Notes under the pieces: model-generated
Told to the model about the DNA's origin: nothing
Seen by the model: only the letters and a program-made list of their open reading frames with translations
Database searches by the model: none
NCBI GenBank assembly: GCA_023053545.1
Contig: JAKZAN010000001.1
Coordinates: 2,314,565 to 2,378,564 of the forward strand
Direction of reading: 5' to 3'
Length of the DNA: 64,000 bases
From: Lepidurus packardi
Lineage: Eukaryota; Arthropoda; Branchiopoda; Notostraca; Triopsidae
Program-made: the position numbers and the translations under genes
Part shown: piece after piece, positions 51,101-61,717 of the stretch
How positions within the stretch are numbered: the first letter of the stretch is position 1
How the letters are laid out: each line of letters opens with the position of its first letter

Positions 51101-54100
51101 AAATTTGTTCCTAACCTTAAGGAAATCATAAACGCATTCTTGCGAAGACTCCAGATCGAATTCTGTTACAGTGAGTTCCACTTTGGATCCAGGCTCGATG
51201 GTAATCTGCCAAACACAATCCACAGCCGAAGGATATGCCTGAGGGAAATTTGGAGACGTAAAGTAGTCTCTGGATTTGGTTAGCTTGCCTCCACATCCTA
51301 AAAGACATGTTAAAATGTGTATATTTATTTGATTTGATTTTACCATCGACTCGCCACTCTAAGCGAAATCCATTATGCGCAACGGAAGCGTCTGAGAGGA
51401 ATTTTATCACGAGTCGATCTTTCCTCGTAGCAATAGCCGGAGGGTATTGCTGCGAACCGCAGTAATGGCCAATTAGACGGTTGTCAGGCGGTCCCTCTCT
51501 GGCCTAAGAAAAAGTACACAATGTGAATTGATAACATTTTGTAAGAAAAAAGAAATAAAGAAACATTAGTCAAATATCCTTAACTAGACAATTTCAATGC
51601 AATAAGAGCATCAGCAAAAGGTTGCAAAAACCCAGCTAATAATAAATAATCTAAGAAATAATAAACAAAATAAAATAATTAATTTACAATTCAATATTAA
51701 TCAAATCAGATTTCATGGAAATAATTTACTTCAAGGTAGTCATAAGTGCAGTTTCCGTTTGAAGGATCTTCAATCTCGAAATTAGAAAAGGAGGCATTTA
51801 TCCTGTTGCCCTGAGGCGCGACAATGGTCCACGTACAATTTCGGTTGTGAGGGTAGTTGTCGGGGAAGTTGGGGCTTTCAATTACACCGCTTAATCCCCG
51901 TAGTTCTGTAGTGCACACTATAGAGATTTTATAAATCAATTTTCTTGGAATTCACTTGAGATTCTAAAAGCAAGAATTTAAGAAAATATGGAATCTTCAA
52001 AATGGTATAACCCTTTAGGTAAAGTTAAGTAAGAGTTTTGGCCACACACGATCACTAAGAAAGGAAATTGAATTTCACTTACACGTTTCAAATCTAGCGT
52101 TAAAGCCACGTCCCTCAAGCATATACAAGGACTGGAACCGGACAAAGAGGGCGGAGCCAGTAGAAGTTATGGGCATAGTACCGGCCGAGCTGTGACAGTA
52201 ACGGCCAATTACCTTCGAGTTCCTGTTGGGCCCATCTCTCAACTTTCAGAATTGAAAAATGAAAATTAGATTCAGGCAAGTTCAGGGTAACAAAATTCCA
52301 TTTAAGCCTTGAACAAACGATTTACCTCCACAAAATTCAGACTACAAGCCGACGATATTGAGCCAATATCTAAATCCAAGAACGCGAACTGCACTGTGGA
52401 ACCTTGCGCTACTGAAATGGTCCAAACGCATTCCGCATTCCCAGAATAAGGCAATGGATATGACGGTGACGCAAGAGATCCACTTCCGCCTGTCAAACGG
52501 CCACCGCATCCCGTCGCTGTGGAATCGAAAAAGACTTCAAAGCCTGGGTGAGTGACTGAACTGTCGGAAACGAAGCGTAAAAACATTTGGTGGCTGTGCG
52601 AGGGGATAATTCGTGGAATTGTAGTGCCACAGAACTTCCCAATCAAAGGAGAGGTCGGACTTGGGCCATTGCGAAGTTCTAAATAGTCGAAAATGCAACT
52701 TCCATGCGTTTCCAGCTGAAAACTCGTGACATTCAGTTGGATCTGCTTTCCAATTGGCGCTTCAATCACCCAAGAGCAATCTCGACTAGGTGGATAGCCT
52801 AAGGGGAAGCCGGGTGAGCGGATAAGACCGCTTTCAGTGTACAATGTCCCTCCACATACTAGAAAAAAATAATTCTATTTGAAAATACTTTCTTCTATCG
52901 ATGATTTTAACGTATCGAAACTATTTTTTTTACCTGTACGAGCGCCTAAGGTCGCGTAAGTTGCCGAAAACCCGTCCAGGGCAATACTGTGATCAGACTG
53001 GAAGATAATCGTCATGGTTCGCTCGGAAGTAGTGACCGTAGGCGGTAGATTAGCACCGCAATACCTTTTTTAAATCGAAATAAATAGGCAAAAATTACTC
53101 TGGAAAATTCAGAAAAAATTGGCAAAAGTTATATGATTACCTGCCAATAAGGCCGCCAGTACCTGGAACGGTAGCGTTGTCAAATACTTGTACGAAGTCG
53201 TAGCGACAGGTAGGGTTGATTTCGAGCGCAAAGGTCATCCACTGGAGGCGGACGACAGTACCAGGAGCTCCGCGAATGATCCAACGACAGATTGCACCAT
53301 GAGGGTAAGATTCCGGGTGGCGAGGTGAGTTAATAACCCCTTGAGGATCAGTAAGGATACCGCCACAACCTTGAAATGTGATTTTTTAAAAAAATAATTC
53401 AATACATTTATTGGATGTATACCAACATCCAGGGCGGAATAATTGGCCAAGAACCCAAAATTCTGTAAGGAAGCGTCAGTACGGAATTTAAGCCATAAAT
53501 AGTTATGGGTGGAAATCACAGTGGGCGGAGTCCGTTCTGCCGGTCCACAGTATCGACCAATGAGGGTTGAATTGGCGTCATCTCCATCACGAACCTGAAA
53601 TAAATGGAGATACAAATTCCAAAATACCCCCCAAAAATCACAAAAATTCCAAAATACTTCCAGAAATCTAAAAGATTTAGGAAAATTTCGAGGATTATTA
53701 AAATAAATGGTTTAAACAAATGCCTCACTTCGAGGAAATCGAAAATGCAATTCTGTGAACCTTCAATGTCAAACGCTAAGAAATTTAGAGCTACAGCTTT
53801 GCCCGGAGGCATTCTGACGACGTAGACGCACTCGCGATTGGATGGGTACGGTCTAGGATAGCCTGGTGATTTCAAAATACCTTCTAAGCCGGTAAAAGTA
53901 TTGCCGCACACTAAAAACACGAGAACATTTAATTAAATGTGGTAAGAAAAACAACAATGATGTTTTTTTACTGGTTCTATAAGATAATCGGAAGCCGGAA
54001 GATGCGACAGAGTAATCTGACTTGAAGCGAACGAACATTTGGTTGCCTACGGATGAAATGGGGGTGGCTGGAAGGGTAGTACCGCAGTACCGGCCGACTA

Positions 54101-57100
54101 GAGGCCCAGTAGGCGAATTCCCTTCTCGAATCTAAAATTGGAAAACTATTAGTTTCCATTAAAAAGATTAGGAAGTCGTAAGTAAGTTTTACTTCGACAA
54201 AGTCAAAACGACAACCCGTCGATCTTTCCATGGAAAGGGAATCAAAAGTCAAGGTTAGACGGTCTTCAGCACCTACACGGATGACCCACTCGCAGTCCAA
54301 ATTATGCTCATAAGTATCGGGATGATTCGGTGAGCTGACACGACCCTCAGGAGCAGTTAGAAGGCCCCCACAACCAGGTATACCTACAATTTACATAGTT
54401 TAATATCGCCCTTATTTTGCAATTTATTTGCTTTAAGAATAATAACTAAAAAAGTAAAATTAAAATGAATCGGTGCTGTAAATACATTTCTTTATAGAAA
54501 ATCCATTAACTCATTAAAATAGAAATATATCGTGAACTAATTTCTTACCAGGGACTGTGGCCCAAGTAATATGGAAGCCACTATCGCTCAAACTCGCATC
54601 AGAGACGAAGTGAAGTAAAGCGTAAGGACCAGAGGTGGTTACGGGGCCGGGGTTTGCAGTAGAACAGTACTGGCCAAGCAAACTGTCATCTGTGGTTAAA
54701 CCATCTCGGACCTAAAAAAGCGCATTAAAATTCTGAAAAATTAGACTTCAAGCATTCGAAAAAATAAATGGGTATGGGTTCAACTGTCTATGGACTAAGT
54801 ACCTCCAAACGGTCAAAGCTGCAGTTATCATGGTGTTCTATTTGCAGTGTGGCAAATACGAACTGGATGCGTTTCCCCAGCGGCGCTGTTAAGTACCAGT
54901 AACAATCACGGTTATGAGGATATTTCCCTGGATAACCTGGTGAGTTAATTGATCCATGCGTACCATTCAAGATTCCACCACAAACTGCAAAAAATTAATT
55001 GAAAACAAATAAACCTCTCGAACACTGATACAAATTAAAATAGCAAACCTGGATCAGCCATAGTCCAGTTGAGGGCAAATCCATATCCGGAACGGGAGTG
55101 GTCCGAGCGGAACCAGAGGTACACAATATTATGTGACGTTACCAGGTTCCCGCCCCCTGGGGGTTCCTCTCCGCAGAATTTTCCCACCACAGGCGCAGTG
55201 TAATCTTCCCCGTCATTCACCTTCAAATGAATAAACACATAAATTACTATGAATAACAGTCAAACAATAATAATGACAATAATGAAAATGCAAGTATTAA
55301 TTAAGACTATAAAGTACAAAATCTACCTGGAGCCAATCGAATGTACACTGCGGAGAAATCTCGAGATGAAAGCGCGTAAAAGTGATGTTCAAAACACGTC
55401 CAGGTTGAGTGATAATAACCCAGGCGCAACTCACGTTATGGCTGTAATCCCCTCCCTCAGTGGGGAAGGCTATTTGGCCTTCGTCAGCCGTTATATAACC
55501 TCCACATGCTTCCGATTCAAAAATAAATAAAGAATTCAAAAGAGACTGAAACTAGCCAAGTTCAAGGGTTCCATTTTTACCTTGATTTTGGTTCTGACAA
55601 CGATCACCAGTAAAGCCTGAGGGGCAGGAACAGGAAAAGAGGCCCATATTGGCCGAACACGTGCCTCCGTTTTGGCAAGGACCAGAATGGCATGGATTCA
55701 AAGTCAAAGAACAGGTCGGACCGGCGAAACCTGGTGTGCAGAGGCAAGTAAAGCCACCATTCGTAGCCACACAACTACCAAATGATCCACAGGGATTCGG
55801 GAAACAAGGATCTCGTAATACTGGGCCCAGGCTACTACTACCCGAATCTCCTCCGCTACCGGCAGAAGTTGGATTGCAGCCCATTGGTCCCAATCCGCTC
55901 CCAGTAAAGCCGGGGCGACAGGAACACACGACATAGCTAGCACCAATTGCTGGAAAAGTGAATGGCAGGTTAGACTCGATGCCCTAAGCTTAACATGAAA
56001 GTACGATCACATAAGAATAATTTGTTTCATAGGAACAAACAAAAATAGATTCCTGATCATGACGCGAAAACAACTGACTGGATTATCAGTATGTTGTTTC
56101 GACTAAACCAAATTTTCTCTATAAAAATGATATACTGTAGGCCTACAGATTCTATGTTAAATATTACAGATCGTTTTTGTCGTACGAATTTATAATCGAG
56201 TTTTTCTATTGATTTCTACTATTGAATTACTTACGACACAAAATAGATTTAAAACGTTAAAGAGATAAAGAAAACAAGAATAACTTTAACAAGAGAATTA
56301 AAACTGGCTTAAAAAGGATCAAGGTAACTAGGGTGCTGAGATCCATTACCTGGATTTTCGTAACAGACAGCCGCAGAGTGACATCCTCCATTATTAACCC
56401 TGCAAAGTCCCACGTAATTACACCGCACGCCATCCCCTTGATATCCGGGTGGACAAGGTCCACAAGTCCGTGAACCCTAATTGAAAAAAGAAAAGAAATA
56501 AACGAGAAACATAGTCCACTTTTATCCTTTCCTACCATCAGAAAGAATTACTTACGATAGTGTTGATACAGTGGACGCGAGGGTTCTGCGAGCAGCCGCC
56601 GTTATTGACCAAGCATTCATCAACGTCTTCGCAGTAATGTCCATTACCGCTATAACCTTCACGACAGAGAAAGAAATAAATTACAGGGACATTACCATTG
56701 TTAAATGAAGCTGAAACGAAGGTGAATCACCTGCTGGACAAGGTCCGCAAAAATAATTCCCCCGGGTATTGATACATTGGACGACAGGATTAGTTGAACA
56801 CACTGGGCGCGGCAAAGTGCACTCATTGATGTCGACAGTACACGCTGGATTAAATCCGTCCGTCGTCCAGCCCTGTTAATGCAACCGGAAAAGGAAAACA
56901 GAATTATAAATAAGTAAAACTTTAAAGTTAACAGGAAAAGCGTCTCAAGCTTACTAAGAAGTACATTTAACGTAAGACCGAGAAAGTCAACTCAATCTAA
57001 ATTTTGTCAAGAAAAAAGAAAAGAAAAATTACTTGCTGACACAGACAAACATAGCCTCGGGCTGTACTCGCTTGGGGTAAGCACACGCCGCGTCCACACA

Positions 57101-58698
57101 TATCCGGCGATCCATTCGAGCAATCATCAGACCGTTGAGTGCAGTGAATTCCAAAAAATCCTGGGGCGCAGCGACATCTAAATAAAAAAAAGGAAGATTC
57201 ATTAGACCGAAGCGGATTTAAAATGAATTAAACTTGAAATAATTAACGATTTATTTGATTTAATAAACTGTCTTTTTCCATCTCGAGTGAAAAATGGGGC
57301 CTGACGCATGTACGACGCCAATTCTCACGAAATGGCGTTGTATATGCTATCCGTATCTCTGGCAATCTAGCAAATTTGAAATAAGTTTAACTGTTCCAGT
57401 ATACAGCATCTCCTAACACATGCTAACTCTCTCATTTTCAACCGACTACAAGTTAAGAGACACGGCACTCTCAAATGTAAACGTGCTAGAGGCTTTAAAC
57501 GCTGGAACATTCCTTATGCCCCAATATAGCCGCCATTTTTCCAAGGTGGTCGTAAAGGCTAAACTGATTGATTAGAAAAAGAGGTAAAGTATGGATCTTA
57601 CTGAAAAGATCCAGGAATATTAACGCAAGAAGCCCCATTCTGACATCCCAAAGTGGTCGACAAGTACGCTGTACATTCATTCACGTCTTGATCGCAATTA
57701 CTGCCTTCCCAGCCAGTCGGGCAGAGGCAATGGAACGCGTTAAACCCGTCGATGCACGTCCCGCCATTGCGACAAGGCGCCGAAATACACTCGTCTTGCT
57801 GTAGCTGCTGCTGCAGAACTCTCAACCCATCCTGTACTTGTCTTATTCTTCTGTTAACCGTCCTGAAACTTCTTGAATCGTTATTGATCGTGGTTCCACC
57901 CTTTTATACATAGAAAAATTACTTTAAAACATATTTCAAATAGACAGGAGTAGAAAAATTACCACCTGAGGTAGAGTTAAGTTGCTTAACGAAGCTTCCA
58001 AATAGGTTAAACGGTGCGTAATGTCTGATCCTTCTCCCACTTGGTTTGCTAGAGCCTCGTGGCTCTGCCGTAATGCTACCAAATCTATGTCGCGCAAGCG
58101 CCGCAACTCTAGTGATGCATTTCCTGCCAGTACGGTTAAACTGCTCAAATCTTGGTCGTTCAAAAGCACCGAGGCATCAGTTCGGAGGATAATATTCTTA
58201 TCTGTCGCTGCTATGAGCAGTAAATTACCATTTTGTGTCATGATCCGTGGTCTATTTTTTGTTTTAAAACAAAACGTGATTAAGAGAATAAGCTTTCAAA
58301 TTCCATTCCAAATTAAGAATTCAGCTGTAAAATTTTCATCGTTTAGATCGATTCTCTGCACAACTATTTAGAGTGTTAATAGTTGTATAGTTTTGTAATT
58401 AAAATTTTAAAATGTATAGCGGTTAAAAAATCGATTCACAAATGTAAATGTAAAATATGGAAGAAATCAAGCTTTTGCAGCGTGCTAGAAATTCCCATTT
58501 TTATCAATATAATAAAAAATGAAATTATGTAGTATATAGTTTATACTACACAAATTCCTCTCTTTGATTGGAAAATTAGTCCCTAGATTTACATTTTTGT
58601 TCACTATTTTACCTGTCTTCGTGTCCATTGAGCTGGCGACTTTCAATTAGGATTAGAAAAGCCAGAATTAGCGATACCCAGAACCATGGAAATCGCAT
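38917..58698 (-). CDS. CUBN: Cubilin, endocytic receptor with 27 CUB domains
   Basis: Cubilin is a peripheral membrane receptor that, with amnionless, takes up vitamin B12-intrinsic factor and many proteins in vertebrates; ligands here are unknown. The 58-exon model totals 11301 nt, 3766 residues (human 3623). The order is signal peptide, N-terminal oligomerisation segment, eight EGF-like domains and 27 CUB domains, the same counts as mammalian cubilin. CUB numbering holds throughout, including a CUB13 that lacks the first Cys pair. The start is ATG 58698-58696 before a clear signal peptide; the stop is 38919-38917. Most CUBs are split by one intron after the Y/F-D-Y-L-E-V position. There is no transmembrane domain, as expected. 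Long introns hold a retroelement (43023-44787) and a MITE (49242-49893). Confidence 0.95.
43110..44746 (+). pseudogene. Decayed R2-like non-LTR retrotransposon in a cubilin intron
   Basis: The element sits antisense in the intron 43023-44787. Fragments in element order: an N-terminal piece (43112-43333, with [15 protein letters not shown]), the reverse transcriptase active-site region (43317-43328 reads YIED where YMDD-type is expected), the post-RT segment (43477-43746, [15 protein letters not shown]), KTRKLL and [12 protein letters not shown] around 43820-43890, and a restriction-like endonuclease region (44221-44550, [19 protein letters not shown]). It ends in an (ATA)n tail near 44731-44746. 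Most of the RT is deleted, frames are broken by stops, and a tandem duplication interrupts it. The PDI-type endonuclease and domain order place it with R2/R4/NeSL-type elements, which insert by target-primed reverse transcription. Confidence 0.85.
43376..43475. repeat. Tandem duplication of a self-complementary unit
   Basis: About two and a half copies of a 40-bp unit inside the retroelement. Each is built on GTGAAGGGAT ACTG ATCCCTTCAC, a 10-bp perfect stem with a 4-base loop, followed by GGATATTAAA. Copies differ by small indels. Confidence 0.8.
48252..48713 (-). CDS. CUBN: Cubilin exons 30-31: CUB13 lacking the first Cys pair
   Basis: Exons 48713-48526 and 48462-48252. The start reads [19 protein letters not shown] and later EFHWRV, where other CUBs have CGG and CxW, so the first disulfide cannot form. 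The second pair ([16 protein letters not shown]) is present. As I recall, mammalian CUB13 has the same loss, which supports one-to-one domain orthology. Confidence 0.85.
48829..55508 (-). CDS. CUBN: Cubilin exons 9-29: CUB1-CUB12
   Basis: Exons 55508-55327, 55220-55049 (CUB1); 54984-54803, 54711-54549 (CUB2); 54383-54193, 54132-53973 (CUB3); 53910-53729, 53594-53423 (CUB4); 53369-53141, 53064-52934 (CUB5); 52858-52326 (CUB6 and first half of CUB7), 52242-52083; 51917-51730, 51503-51344 (CUB8);  51297-51116, 51025-50857 (CUB9); 50805-50624, 50561-50285 (CUB10 and start of CUB11), 50190-49894; 49241-49134, 49056-48829 (CUB12). Each CUB shows CGG, SPxYPxxYPxxxxCxW, FDxLEV and YCG. In mammals CUB5-8 bind intrinsic factor-B12. 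CUB6 is the only CUB encoded without an internal intron. Confidence 0.93.
49285..49880. mobile_element. TTAA-flanked MITE in a cubilin intron
   Basis: A 596-bp segment with terminal inverted repeats matching at about 29 of 32 bases (core GGTTTCAAAATGAAA), flanked on both sides by TTAA (49281-49284 and 49881-49884). TTAA duplication with purine-rich AGGGG/ATGGGG ends fits Kolobok- or piggyBac-type elements; no transposase is present. The interior is GC-rich at 49620-49800. A tRNA-like pair of promoter boxes lies at 49476-49518. The right TTAA is 9 bp from the exon edge at 49894. Confidence 0.75.
55581..58698 (-). CDS. CUBN: Cubilin exons 1-8: signal peptide, N-terminal helix, EGF1-8
   Basis: Exons 58698-58613, 58251-57963, 57900-57602, 57177-57033, 56872-56731, 56656-56556, 56476-56350 and 55949-55581. 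Exon 1 encodes a signal peptide ([15 protein letters not shown]). Exon 2 has the cubilin-specific [13 protein letters not shown] and [15 protein letters not shown], followed by a heptad-like stretch that in mammals trimerises the receptor and binds amnionless. Eight EGF modules follow, the first at [14 protein letters not shown] and the last at [14 protein letters not shown]. The long introns 57178-57601, 58252-58612 and 55950-56349 hold nothing recognised. Confidence 0.92.
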
Positions 58699-59840
58699 TA
58701 TCAACTTGTGGATCACAAAGTGTGTGCAAGACCTCGTCTGCTAGGAGACTGCGTGTTCTTAACATATATTATTGAAAGATTAGGTTCAAACTTTGTGTGA
58801 AATTTTTAACTCCTCGAATATCTCGAAGGGGGCGGATCACCCCGCCTTCGAGTTACCTTCTCAAATAACTGAATTTTTCCAGACCTGAAAATGAATACGG
58901 ACAAAATATGATATACAAAAGGCCACAGCATGTTTTCGCATGAAAAGTGAATCCTATATAAAAATTTACCTCATGAACGTCTTCATGAACTTACGGGAGC
59001 TTAACTTAACGTTTTGGGAGCTTAACATTTGCGGGAGCTTAGGTTACCATTTTGCTGCTTTTCATAAGATTTTTGTAAAATGGCAAAAATCTATCCAATT
59101 CCGCCGAAAAATACACCACCAATTTTTTTAAAAAGTAGAACAAAAACGCATTTCTTATTCATGCTTTCAGTTTTCTGACGTTTGAAATTTCTGCGTAACT
59201 TAATATTTTGTATTATAATTCCCTGGAGTATAATTTCCTTGAAGATTCGTTATAAGAATTTCTGCGGAAAACCTGCTTTGAACACGAAATTTTTAAAAAC
59301 ATTCACAAGTTTTTTTAAGTACATTTTTGGAAGAAAGCCACTTTTTCCATTTATATTATAATCTGATAGACACAAGAAAAAAAATCATCCAAGATTCAGA
59401 GTTTTTTTTTCTTCAAATAGACACGTTGTGCGCCCCACGACTTCGACTAAAGAGCCGCAAGTTAGTTCCGTAAAGAGTAATCCTACCCACATGGGGCGTT
59501 TTTGTTTGTGTTTTTGCTTATAATGTCATCTGGGAAGAATGAAAGATTGCCAATGCCGGATCCTTGCAACTAAAAGATAAATTTAGCTCTCCTTGTGGAA
59601 ATATCGCGTGCATTTGCTAACCCGTGCATGCGCAGCATCTTTCAACATTTCCTGTTATACCTATAGCCTTACAGTGTCAGAAAGTCTCTTCCGAGCTTCA
59701 GTCTGTGTCTTCACCCGCGACGCAAAAATATTCTGTCCTTTTGAACCCAATACTTAAGAAAATCTTTCCGCATTTAGTACTTTTTTTTGCCCATTAAAAG
59801 AGATTGAGTCACCCCGAAAGTAAGTTACTCTTTTCTCTCT
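58699..59840. other. Divergent intergenic region, cubilin / membrane protein
   Basis: Both promoters should lie here. Seen: a hairpin-forming segment (58822-58852) and three imperfect copies of GGGAGCTTAAC (about 58994-59044). No ORF of note. Confidence 0.55.
58822..58852. promoter_or_regulatory. GC-rich inverted repeat upstream of cubilin
   Basis: CTCGAAGG and CCTTCGAG arms enclose a GC-rich core with GGGCGG, about 125 bp upstream of the cubilin ATG. The GGGCGG core resembles an Sp/KLF site. Function inferred from position only. Confidence 0.3.
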
Positions 59841-60836
59841 ATGGAAACCATGGGGACTTTTTTTTATCTAGCTTTGTATCTCACAGGAGAGAAAATGTGC
59901 GATGAGCAGAGTGTAACCTTAATGTTATCCAAGGGAGAAGAAGTTGAAGTTGCCGCGACGGAAGAACCGAACGACGTCAGAAAAAAGGAGACGCAAAGAA
60001 AACAATATCCGGCAGCCCGGGTGCTTTTACTGCGAGTTCTACAGGTAAATTAGAGTGCTTCAAGTCCGCTAAAGCAGAATCCTTTCCTCTCCTACCTTGG
60101 AAATGGAATCTTTTCATTTTTAATTTGGTCTAAAAACAGCCGGTCGGACTTTTTTTTAAAGAAAAAGGTCATAGAGATGAAAAGGAATTTTTGCTGATGG
60201 AAGCTTATCTAGAAAGAAGGGAGTAACTTAACTAAGGGAATGGATAAGTTTATGAAATTACTTTAATCTGTTTATTTTGTATTGTCCCCCTTTAGGTGGT
60301 TGTCGGGATGTGTTTGCTGGTTCTGTCCGGAATAGCAGGATTAGACGGGGCCATAGACGTGCTTGTAGTGGGGTGCACGACTGCAGCGTTGGTGATTGCG
60401 GCTGCGGGTAAGCCAGCTTTTTATCTAGACAAGGACGTGTTAATTAGAACCGTGCATTTTCTCCGTAGCTTTGAGCATTCGTCAAAGCCGGGGTTTCGGC
60501 GGCTATTGGAATAAAGGTCTGGCGAATTCCAGGACAATGGTAGTTAGTACGACCCAGGGTTACGCTAGTGTAGTAGCGGCACCTACGGTGTACGTACTAA
60601 GAGAACACCCGCCATGCACATATAGGGCGTTGAAAGTCTTCCAGTGTGTATTATGGGTCGTCGGGTACGCCGTTGGGGCGACTTTGTGTGTTTTTGCTTT
60701 AGATTTGTGTCTTCGGCCATCAACAGAAACACAATGTATAGTGGGAGGACTACATATTTTACTAATTGTAATTAATTCACTTTGTGGCATCATTATTGGC
60801 ATAACTGACTGTCGAAATTACCCGAATTTGGAATAA
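59841..60836 (+). CDS. Multi-pass membrane protein of unknown family
   Basis: Three exons (59841-60044, 60296-60407, 60469-60836) give 227 residues in a continuous frame. The N-terminal 60 residues are hydrophilic and charged; an alternative start Met lies at 59895. Exon 2 encodes one long or two closely spaced hydrophobic segments (VVVGMCLLVLSGIAGL, VLVVGCTTAALVIAAA). Exon 3 has a polar stretch with STTQGYASVVAAPTVYV, then two further membrane segments (VLWVVGYAVGATLCVFA and a second rich in Ile/Leu with NSLCGIIIGI) and a short tail. This gives four passes with both ends probably inside. The layout recalls MS4A or TMEM tetraspan proteins, but I find no diagnostic motif, so no function is assigned. 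Exon 1 is the least certain part. Confidence 0.6.
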
Positions 60837-61111
60837 ACAACACTATTTTCTATCATGTTTGGCGCCCAAACTGGGACCAGAATCGATCCCATGTTTAAAA
60901 TCGACTGTTAAACAAATCGAAACAAGACTGGGGTTCAACAGTTTAATCGATTAAATAGTATCGATACCAAAAAAGCAACAAAACAAACAACGGGAGAAAT
61001 ACTATCCAATCCGACGAAGATTATAAACTTATTAAAAAGGTATTTAAAAAAGAGAATGCCTAATACATTTGTGAACGTTGCTAATTAAAATTTAAACCAA
61101 TAGTACCCAAC

Positions 61112-61612
61112 ATGACGTCATTAGTCAACAGTTTAGTAGTAAACTTGGCTAAAGCAGTGTGGAACCCACAAGTCACAGCACTCAGATTTCGTTATTACGC
61201 AGAACAGGTCGCCAATGGACCAGTTTTGCGTCGTTATGGTTATAAAGAGAAGTTATTCCAAGGTGGAACTCTGCCCAGAATTCCATCTGGCCGGAAACTA
61301 CCCTTGCCTGAATACAAACCGGGCAACGCGTGGTCGGAGAGACGGGCACTGAGGGGCCAAAACGATTACATTGACATCTTGGGCACTTCTGAGTGTCAGT
61401 TACATCCCGCACGCATAATGTATGAAGTTCCGAAGTGGCTCAGAGGGGTCAGCGGTCAAGAATTCCATATGCTGTTACGGAAACGTAAGATGTTGGGCCG
61501 TGTCGGCATGCCTTCAGCGCGCCCCACTCTGTGGAGAGATTTAAACAAACGAATCAAGTACCTCTACCGGTTTCTCAACCAGAAAACGAAAACTGGTTTC
61601 TCCAAACAATAA
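61112..61612 (+). CDS. MRPL51: Mitochondrial ribosomal protein mL51
   Basis: A single-exon gene of 166 codons. mL51 is a metazoan-specific protein of the large mitochondrial ribosomal subunit. Diagnostic parts are [38 protein letters not shown] and the C-terminal [18 protein letters not shown], which match the human protein in order (human 128 residues, shorter at the N-terminus). The basic, Asp/Glu-free N-terminus fits a mitochondrial targeting sequence. It is the only intronless recognised gene in the window. It converges on the STK11IP-like gene, 105 bp between stops. Confidence 0.92.
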   Translation: MTSLVNSLVVNLAKAVWNPQVTALRFRYYAEQVANGPVLRRYGYKEKLFQGGTLPRIPSGRKLPLPEYKPGNAWSERRALRGQNDYIDILGTSECQLHPARIMYEVPKWLRGVSGQEFHMLLRKRKMLGRVGMPSARPTLWRDLNKRIKYLYRFLNQKTKTGFSKQ

Positions 61613-61717
61613 TCCCTTCACATTTGGTAGCATATTACCGAAAATACACGCACTAGTATTCAAAAACTAACCCTATTTTATTCTCATTACACTGTTAATT
61701 TTTTGGGGGGATTTAAA

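Noticed and set aside
55649..55936. Plus ORF over cubilin EGF exons
   Set aside because: Antisense shadow of exon 8.
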